11,105 nt of DNA from Actinomyces viscosus (GTDB taxonomy: Bacteria; Bacteroidota; Bacteroidia; Flavobacteriales_D; Crocinitomicaceae), in contig CALPVI020000029.1 of NCBI GenBank assembly GCA_943326975.2, forward strand, positions 1-11,105, written 5' to 3'. A program made the translations under genes and the position numbers. The notes below the pieces were generated by a model. The model was not told the origin of the DNA and did not search any database. It worked only from the letters and a program-made list of their open reading frames with translations. Shown here piece by piece: positions 6,187-11,105 of this stretch. The first letter of the stretch is position 1. Every line of letters starts with the position of its first letter.

Positions 6187-7362
6187 TTAATTAGTTTCAT
6201 TATTGATATACTTTTCAGGATTTTCGTCAATATCCTTTTTCTCTTGTTCAGCAAAAATTGTAATTGCATGTTTTGCATTTTCTGCTTCCAAATTGTTCTG
6301 ATGCTCGACGACATCCTTTATACGTTTTGGATTGTAATTGTCTTTTACTTTGTGTAATTTATTATCCTCATCTTTAACGTGTTCAATAGAAATACCTTGT
6401 TTTGTTTCAAGTATTTGATTGACGTTGTCAAGCATGTAATCATAAGGACTCTTAATTAATTGCATTTTCAATAATACAGGTGCAATCTCAATGAAGATGA
6501 ACATAAAACGCACTAACCATGCTGGAGTTGAAGAACCAGGCACATCCTCTAAAGCAATAATACGATCCAATAAACCGTGAGACGAACCATTCACTTTACT
6601 CAACTCTTTTATTTTAGCAGCTTTTTCGTCATCGAAAACTTGCAATTTTTTATCAATTGCTTCAATTTTTGTAGTTTTCTCTTTGATTCGACCCATTACT
6701 TCAGTAGCCATCAATTCAAATTTTTGACACTTAGGACCACAACCTCCTTTTTCTGTAGTATTCTCTTTCGCAGCTAAACTTTTATACCCTTCTCTTTCTT
6801 TCTCTAATTTTAAGATTTCATCCTCAATTCTTTTTTTATCGGCATTTAATTTATTGAATTCAGGAGAAGAAGTATACTGTTCTTCAATTTTTTTAACTTC
6901 CAATTTAACTTCCTTCTCGTTCATTTTATAGAACTGCTTGTCAATCTCTTTTTGAAAGATATACACTTCAAGAGGAGCAGAAATTGTAAATCCTAAAATG
7001 ATAGCCATCAACAAACGTGGAGCTGCATTTAACCACTCTTTACCCGTCATATCATCCGTGTAATCTCCTTTACCAGTACTACTTACAATGAAACGGTCTA
7101 AGTTGAAAATTATCCCCCCCCATAAAAGTCCTACAGGAATCGCTATTCTTACATCTTCAAAGATATAATTGATCGCAAAAAACATTGAAATGGTAGCTAA
7201 AATACCTGTTGCTAGTACAATACCTCCTAATCCAACATACTTAACGTGATCTGTATAACTAGAATATTCTAAAATTCTTCTATCCGCTCCAGAGCACCAC
7301 CAAAAGAATTTAGTACTACCTTTAATACCATCTTTTGCACTGTAATCTACATGTTCATTCAT
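6187..7362 (-). CDS. DUF4407 family membrane protein with coiled-coil hairpin
   Basis: 391 residues with the hallmarks of the DUF4407 family: FFWWCSGADRRIL near the N terminus (19-31), WGGIIFNLDRFIVSS at the end of helix 2 (81-95) and LGFTISAPLEVYIFQKEI in helix 3 (123-140). Helices lie at about 43-66, 70-88, 115-136 and 279-299. Between helices 3 and 4 is a long charged helical hairpin (about 140-260) whose tip carries CGPKC (208-212). By the positive-inside rule the N terminus and the helix 2-3 loop are cytoplasmic, so the hairpin should be periplasmic and the 90-residue charged tail cytoplasmic. DUF4407 proteins are widespread in Bacteroidota and Actinobacteria without a defined function; their genes often sit near OmpA-like genes, as here. 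The start overlaps the previous gene by 8 bases. An 8-G run in the helix 2 codons is noted separately. Confidence 0.85.
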   Translation of the reverse strand: MNEHVDYSAKDGIKGSTKFFWWCSGADRRILEYSSYTDHVKYVGLGGIVLATGILATISMFFAINYIFEDVRIAIPVGLLWGGIIFNLDRFIVSSTGKGDYTDDMTGKEWLNAAPRLLMAIILGFTISAPLEVYIFQKEIDKQFYKMNEKEVKLEVKKIEEQYTSSPEFNKLNADKKRIEDEILKLEKEREGYKSLAAKENTTEKGGCGPKCQKFELMATEVMGRIKEKTTKIEAIDKKLQVFDDEKAAKIKELSKVNGSSHGLLDRIIALEDVPGSSTPAWLVRFMFIFIEIAPVLLKMQLIKSPYDYMLDNVNQILETKQGISIEHVKDEDNKLHKVKDNYNPKRIKDVVEHQNNLEAENAKHAITIFAEQEKKDIDENPEKYINNETN

Positions 7363-8155
7363 TTGACTTTACTTTATTAAAAAAATTTTCACTTGTTACT
7401 TTATTGAATCTAGAAGGCTTGTAGCCTTTAAAATTTAATTTCCCTGAATTAAATAAATAATTATTTAAATGGTGTTGAGGTAAATCTTTAGATAAACCTA
7501 TATACTTCAATTTTATTTTATCAAAAACCTTATTTATTCCCTTGTCTTGAAAAACATAAGAAACATCAAATTTACTTTTAGTTGGTTTTAAACTGTTATT
7601 CGTATTATACCTTTTATCACTTTTAAGTCTAGAATATTTAAAAGTTCTAATTTCAGCATTTTTTTTGTGTAACCACTTATTATTCTCAACTATTTTTTCA
7701 GTTTCTAACGATTTAATATTTTCAATTGGAATTTCAATTTGAGCTTTTAATTTGCCTTTTAATGTATAAGCAATTAATTCAAATTTGCAATTTTCTTCTG
7801 TTATTATCATAATAGCAGAATTACCTGTGACATCTTTTTTAATCGGATTTAAATCGACACGGAATGCTCCTTTAACAACCCATGTTAGTAATACTTTACC
7901 ACCATTCAAAACAAAACCAGGTTTTGTTGGATGCAAATAGTATTCTTTTTCACCGATTTTCCCAATTAAATGATCATTGGTTATTGTGTAATTAAATAAT
8001 TCTATTTCACCTGTTTGACCACTAATATATAGTGAAACAATTTTCTTCAACAAAGAGTAATATGGCATAATTACCATCAACAAAGCCACAGTAATGAATA
8101 ACGATATCCCTTCTACAAGACTTAATGAAGCTAACCATATGAAAAATGAACTCAT
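7355..8155 (-). CDS. Membrane-anchored Ig-like domain protein with basic tail
   Basis: 266 residues. One N-terminal membrane helix (about 12-33) is followed by LLKK, so the body is predicted cytoplasmic (N-out, C-in). Residues about 77-150 read like a bacterial Ig-like beta-sandwich: a proline-led strand (TKPGFVLNGGK), LTWVVKGA (90-97) with the core Trp, a strand V.LNP, then VTGNSA (109-114), FELIAY (125-130) and a final strand running into IPIENIKSL. This is the pattern of domains that pack as 'G..v.LtW.v.ga..v.i....vtG' in many surface and stress-linked proteins. The last 110 residues are strongly basic (many Lys/Arg) and have no family I know. It begins one base after the first gene ends and overlaps the DUF4407 gene by 8 bases. 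It is the only middle gene without a paralogue in the operon. The Ig-like call is by eye. Confidence 0.5.
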   Translation of the reverse strand: MSSFFIWLASLSLVEGISLFITVALLMVIMPYYSLLKKIVSLYISGQTGEIELFNYTITNDHLIGKIGEKEYYLHPTKPGFVLNGGKVLLTWVVKGAFRVDLNPIKKDVTGNSAIMIITEENCKFELIAYTLKGKLKAQIEIPIENIKSLETEKIVENNKWLHKKNAEIRTFKYSRLKSDKRYNTNNSLKPTKSKFDVSYVFQDKGINKVFDKIKLKYIGLSKDLPQHHLNNYLFNSGKLNFKGYKPSRFNKVTSENFFNKVKSNE

Positions 8156-8156
8156 A

Positions 8157-8990
8157 CTATATTAAAGGTATTATTTCGTTTACTTCAATTTGAATTGGAG
8201 TTCCAATTTTTACAGGAGAAGTAGTTTCAAGAACTAAAAAATTCTTATTATTATATTCTACTTCTACTCCATTTCCCGAATTTAATCCTGATACACCAAC
8301 TACCATATGTCCTGAATTAGATGACATATTACATACAATCAAGACAATGTTTTTTTTATCAATCAAATTCATCAAAATTGTAGCAAATAATATTGACTTA
8401 CTATCACAATCGGAATAACTTAATATCAAAGATTCATGAGGAATTGATACTCCCCCATATAAGTAATTACCATGATCAAAATTTGGAATCCCATATGGAA
8501 TAAATTGAACAAAATTCAAAGTAGCTTGTACTCTATTGAAGTAGGTGTCATTATTTTTTAATTCTAATACTTTTAAAATTGAATCTGCTATTTCAGCACC
8601 TAATTCTTGAGATTGTAAAACTAATTTTTTAAAATCTGGCAACCCACCACCTTCATGTACAAATTGACTTACTATAGTTGAAACTTTTTCAGGATCAAAC
8701 GTCGTAACAAATTCATGTTCAACTTTGTTTATTAAAGGGAATGTATAATTTAAAACGGCAACATCACCTGTAATTTCTCCTTTTACCCTCCAATAACCAT
8801 GTGGTGTAAATTGCTCAGGTGAATTAGAATAATTCTTCTCTACTGTCTTATGTTGCGTTAAAAATTCAATTAAACTATTACTACTCTCTTCGTCAAAATC
8901 AAATTTCTTATTCTTTTTAGAATTTCTATTTGCACTTAAATAAAAAGTGACACCTAGTAATAAAAAAGAAACTATTAAATTTTCAATCAT
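8157..8990 (-). CDS. Membrane-anchored transglutaminase-like protein (TGL-A), predicted cytoplasmic
   Basis: 277 residues and first gene of the operon. A short N-terminal helix (about 4-19) is followed by the basic cluster RNSKKNKK (22-29), which by the positive-inside rule keeps the body in the cytoplasm. The C-terminal half is a transglutaminase-like domain with the same blocks as TGL-B: VQFIPYG (161-167), SDCDSKSILFATIL (193-206) with nucleophile Cys195, SGHMVVGV with His228, and FLVLETTSP with Glu255 as third residue. Unlike TGL-B it has no cysteine-rich insert and only one other Cys (220), in keeping with a reducing compartment. Residues 65-115 form an extra beta-rich segment (GYWRVKGEITGDVAVLNYTF). 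Possible roles are protein cross-linking, deamidation or proteolysis within the complex; none is shown by sequence. A promoter-like element lies about 60 bases upstream. Confidence 0.75.
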   Translation of the reverse strand: MIENLIVSFLLLGVTFYLSANRNSKKNKKFDFDEESSNSLIEFLTQHKTVEKNYSNSPEQFTPHGYWRVKGEITGDVAVLNYTFPLINKVEHEFVTTFDPEKVSTIVSQFVHEGGGLPDFKKLVLQSQELGAEIADSILKVLELKNNDTYFNRVQATLNFVQFIPYGIPNFDHGNYLYGGVSIPHESLILSYSDCDSKSILFATILMNLIDKKNIVLIVCNMSSNSGHMVVGVSGLNSGNGVEVEYNNKNFLVLETTSPVKIGTPIQIEVNEIIPLI

Positions 8991-9045
8991 AATAGTAGTT
9001 CGAAAAGAAGTGAGTTGTTAAGTAATTAAACAATTATTAATTTTA

Positions 9046-9053
9046 CAAATATA
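9046..9053 (-). promoter_or_regulatory. Candidate -7 promoter element of the operon
   Basis: Read on the minus strand this is TATATTTG, an exact match to the Bacteroidota -7 consensus TAnnTTTG. It would start transcription near base 9040, about 50 bases before the first ATG at 8990. No clear TTG was found at the expected -33 spacing, so the promoter may be weak or activator-dependent, or the match may be fortuitous. Confidence 0.4.
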
Positions 9054-9271
9054 AACTAAAAAAATATACTAATAATAGTAAATTTTGTTTTTTTAAATTC
9101 CAAATATTTTGTAAAAGTACATTTTTCCCCAAACCTTTATCACAAATAGTGAGTCATTTAATAAAAATATAATATATACTTTTTATATTTTCTATCATAA
9201 CAAAAAACAAATCAAGCAAATAGTAAATTTTTACTCATTTCAATTAAAACATGCTGGAGGAGACAAAATAA

Positions 9272-9305
9272 AAATATAAGTAACTAAAAATAGTTACTTA
9301 TATTT
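9272..9305 (-). terminator. Intrinsic terminator of the repeat-protein unit
   Basis: A perfect 15-bp hairpin (9272-9286 with 9291-9305, loop AAAA; core AGTAACTA/TAGTTACT). On the minus strand it is followed by a T-rich run (TTTTATTTTG). It lies 27 bases beyond the stop of the small broken frame and 172 beyond the stop of the large repeat protein, so it should end that transcript and isolate it from the operon downstream. Confidence 0.75.
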
Positions 9306-9332
9306 ATAAGGTTATACTAATGTAATAAGGAA

Positions 9333-9468
9333 TTACAAAATCTTAATTGCAATTACACAATATTCTTCTTCTTTATTCCAATGACCAGTTAATACACCGT
9401 TCAAATCGTATATGTAAGCGCAATCCGTTTCTTCTTCATACTCATCATATGTCCAAAAAAATGAGCAT
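9333..9468 (-). pseudogene. Small frame interrupted at a 7-T run, possible broken gene
   Basis: Directly after the large repeat gene a protein-like frame ends in TAA at 9333-9335. It reads TYDEYEEETDCAYIYDLNG then HWNKEEEYCVIAIKIL: acidic, aromatic and beta-prone, and clearly non-random. In its own frame it has no start codon and runs back into the end of the repeat gene. An ATG at 9466-9468 lies in another frame and stops after 7 codons. Removing one base from the 7-T run (bases 9455-9461) joins that ATG to the good frame and gives a 44-residue protein starting MLIFWTYDEY. So it is either a small gene broken by a homopolymer indel (real or a sequencing error) or the relic 3' end of a larger gene. 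Family not recognised. The terminator follows it, as expected for the last gene of a unit. Confidence 0.4.
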
Positions 9469-9477
9469 TTATAAGAA

Positions 9478-11088
9478 CTAATTTGGTAATTGATTTTTAA
9501 TATCTATTGCCCATTGAATATCTAAAGTATTATTAAACATCTGTATTTTATCATTTTTATTTTTCCCGAAAAACAAAAGATTTATTGAATATTTTAATAA
9601 GATTATTTCTAAAGATTCGAAATCATTTTTAAAATAAAATATTGCCTCATCAATACATATCTTATCAATTACATTCAAATCAACTGAATCAGCCCATCCT
9701 TTGAGATAAAAAAATCTAGCTTCTTCACTTTTAAATTTAGAAAATTGATTTAAGGATTTTTGAGAGTCCATAGCTTTAAATGAGTTTTTTGCAATTTCTT
9801 TCCAACACTTATGTCTTTCTGATATTTTAATAATTTCAAAAGCTGTTTTCTCTCCAAGAATCCAATTATTTTTATTAATATACTCTAATGAAATTTTCCG
9901 AATTGAATCTCCTTTAAAATCTGTATTATTCCCTGTTGATTCAATATTTGAGATTTTATCTACAACAACTCTAGATTCATCGAATTTATTTTTGAGAGTT
10001 AAATATTCTGAAATAGATACTAAAAATGAATTTCTTAAAAATTCATCACTCATAAGGTCCAATAATTCATAAGCTATATTCAGTTTATCAATTTTTAAAA
10101 GCCTATTACCAATACCTATAAGAGCAATATCTTTAAACATAGAATTATCTAGTTCAAAAACCAAATCCTTTGCAATTTTAAAAAACTCTTCTGATTCAGA
10201 ATATTTCCCTAAATTTTCAAATGCAATTGATAAATCTACTAACTTTACAGATCTTTTCCATTTATCTATTTTATTAATATAATCTATACATTCTTTTATT
10301 AATAAATCTGAGATTTCTGTTTTTTTATCTTTTAAAATTTGATCTTTTAAAATTTGTAATAATTGTGTAATCCTATCATCTTCATTATTAATTTTTTGAG
10401 CATATTCAATTGCATTAAAAACATCCCCATTATCAAGCATTTTATTAGAAACATAAACAAATGAATCATTCCTGTCCTTAACTAACGGCAAAAGAAAAAT
10501 TAAATTTAAGGCTTCGATAAAATACTTATCAGCTAAAGTAGTATCACCTTTTTTATAAAATATATCATAAATATTGAGTAATAAAATAACTCTATTTTTT
10601 TCAGGAATAATATATTTAAGAAATTGATCTAAATCATTTAATTGTCCTAAATGTGCAGATTTAGTTGATAATTTTCTTAATATTTTGTTCTTTATTTCGA
10701 TTTCTGTAATTTCTTTATAGAGATTTAAAGTTTTATATCCCATATTTAAAATAAATAAAACGTTACAAAGTTTATATAACAGTTCTATATATTGTGGTGC
10801 TTTACCATAGATAGTTTTACTTGAAATTGAAAAACTAATTAAAGAACTTAATTCTTTTAAAATTAAATTGACATTATAAATGTTTGTAAAATTGGGAAGA
10901 ATATGAATAAATGTTAATGCTTTGTAATAATTATTTTCTATTTTATCTATTAAAGATATAAGCTCAAAATCTTTTATGCAGGTATAAATATCTTTAATTA
11001 TATTATGTTTCAAATAGTCATCTATATTTTCATCTAGTAAGAGAATTTTATCTTCGATACTTTTTAATTTTAAATCATAAATAAACAT
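9478..11088 (-). CDS. Large alpha-helical (TPR-like) repeat protein, 5' end uncertain
   Basis: At least 536 residues, almost wholly helical, Lys/Ile/Leu/Asn-rich, without a signal peptide or membrane helix. It is built of helix pairs typical of alpha-solenoids: for example ILLNIYDIFYKKGDTTLADKYFIEALNL-type segments around 165-197, LSIAFENLGKYSESEEFFKIA (286-306) and ISEYLTLKNKFDESRVVVDKI (359-379). Each pairs an 'L..iA..l...G....A' helix turn with the next. Such repeats act as protein-binding scaffolds; no enzyme motif was seen. It ends LDIQWAIDIKNQLPN. The first in-window ATG is at 11088, but the same frame stays open to the window edge (RISDE precedes it), so the true start may lie outside and the gene may be partial. 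It belongs to a separate unit ending at the 9272-9305 hairpin. Confidence 0.72.
   Translation of the reverse strand: MFIYDLKLKSIEDKILLLDENIDDYLKHNIIKDIYTCIKDFELISLIDKIENNYYKALTFIHILPNFTNIYNVNLILKELSSLISFSISSKTIYGKAPQYIELLYKLCNVLFILNMGYKTLNLYKEITEIEIKNKILRKLSTKSAHLGQLNDLDQFLKYIIPEKNRVILLLNIYDIFYKKGDTTLADKYFIEALNLIFLLPLVKDRNDSFVYVSNKMLDNGDVFNAIEYAQKINNEDDRITQLLQILKDQILKDKKTEISDLLIKECIDYINKIDKWKRSVKLVDLSIAFENLGKYSESEEFFKIAKDLVFELDNSMFKDIALIGIGNRLLKIDKLNIAYELLDLMSDEFLRNSFLVSISEYLTLKNKFDESRVVVDKISNIESTGNNTDFKGDSIRKISLEYINKNNWILGEKTAFEIIKISERHKCWKEIAKNSFKAMDSQKSLNQFSKFKSEEARFFYLKGWADSVDLNVIDKICIDEAIFYFKNDFESLEIILLKYSINLLFFGKNKNDKIQMFNNTLDIQWAIDIKNQLPN
10327..10356. repeat. Perfect 15-bp tandem duplication
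   Basis: The 15-base unit ATCTTTTAAAATTTG occurs twice in direct succession inside the repeat-protein gene. It encodes two in-frame copies of QILKD on the minus strand. It looks like a recent slippage duplication that lengthens one helix by five residues. Confidence 0.7.
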
Positions 11089-11105
11089 CTCATCTGAAAT
11101 TCTAG

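Larger units (their letters stand above)
8991..9332. other. Intergenic region upstream of the eight-gene operon
   Basis: Very AT-rich, with no convincing gene on either strand. It holds the candidate operon promoter (9046-9053) and, at its far end, the terminator of the upstream transcription unit (9272-9305). The part from about 9060 to 9270 shows nothing I can name. Confidence 0.6.

Noticed and set aside
6577..6777. 66-codon plus-strand frame opposite the DUF4407 coiled coil
   Set aside because: The Phe/Ser-rich translation is the expected complement of Lys/Glu codons; not a gene.
4985..7362. Zorya-like (ZorA/ZorB) or MotAB-type motor from DUF4407 plus OmpA protein
   Set aside because: ZorA/MotA proteins have their large domain in the cytoplasm and a MotA/ExbB sequence signature. 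The DUF4407 protein has its hairpin predicted in the periplasm and no such motif, and no Zorya nuclease or helicase gene is present. Only the OmpA-type anchor is shared.
8991..9270. CRISPR array, RNA gene or riboswitch in the operon leader
   Set aside because: There are no regularly spaced repeats, no tRNA-like or conserved riboswitch core, and no stable GC-containing helix other than the terminator at 9272-9305.

Overview
The window is AT-rich with all-ATG starts, weak or absent Shine-Dalgarno sequences, a TAnnTTTG-type -7 element ahead of the main operon, a lipoprotein-anchored muramidase-like protein and a DUF4407 protein. Together these point to a member of the Bacteroidota, probably Flavobacteriia or a close relative. 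No rRNA, tRNA, CRISPR array, transposase or integrase was seen.

Layout. (i) 107-754, minus strand: a lipoprotein with a lysozyme-like catalytic core. (ii) 755-1032: a non-coding divergent region with two small perfect dyads. (iii) 1033-1182, plus strand: a 49-residue zinc-ribbon plus membrane-helix protein, followed by a start-less reading frame (1221-1406) that looks like a gene remnant. (iv) 1414-1447: a strong bidirectional hairpin terminator. (v) 1467-8990, minus strand: eight tightly packed genes with overlaps of 4-11 bases or gaps of 17 bases or less. They form one operon, read from 8990 down to 1467. (vi) 8991-9332: a non-coding region with the operon's candidate promoter and the terminator of the next unit. 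(vii) 9333-11088, minus strand: a large alpha-helical repeat protein, probably continuing past the window edge, with a broken small frame behind it.

The operon is the centrepiece. In transcription order it encodes a transglutaminase-like membrane protein (TGL-A), a membrane-anchored Ig-like protein, a DUF4407 four-helix protein with a coiled-coil hairpin, a one-pass protein with a periplasmic OmpA domain, a one-pass sister protein with a different periplasmic beta-sandwich domain, a divergent DUF4407-like protein, a second transglutaminase-like protein (TGL-B) and a DUF350-like four-helix protein. Reading the proteins against each other shows three paralogous pairs arranged as a mirror (A-X-B-C / C'-B'-A'), all on one strand. 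Every product has membrane segments. The predicted topology places modules in the cytoplasm, the inner membrane and the periplasm, and the OmpA-type domain could contact peptidoglycan. I infer a multi-subunit, envelope-spanning complex built from duplicated subunits. I do not recognise it as a named system, and its function (envelope stress, defence, or cell-wall or protein processing) cannot be decided from sequence alone.
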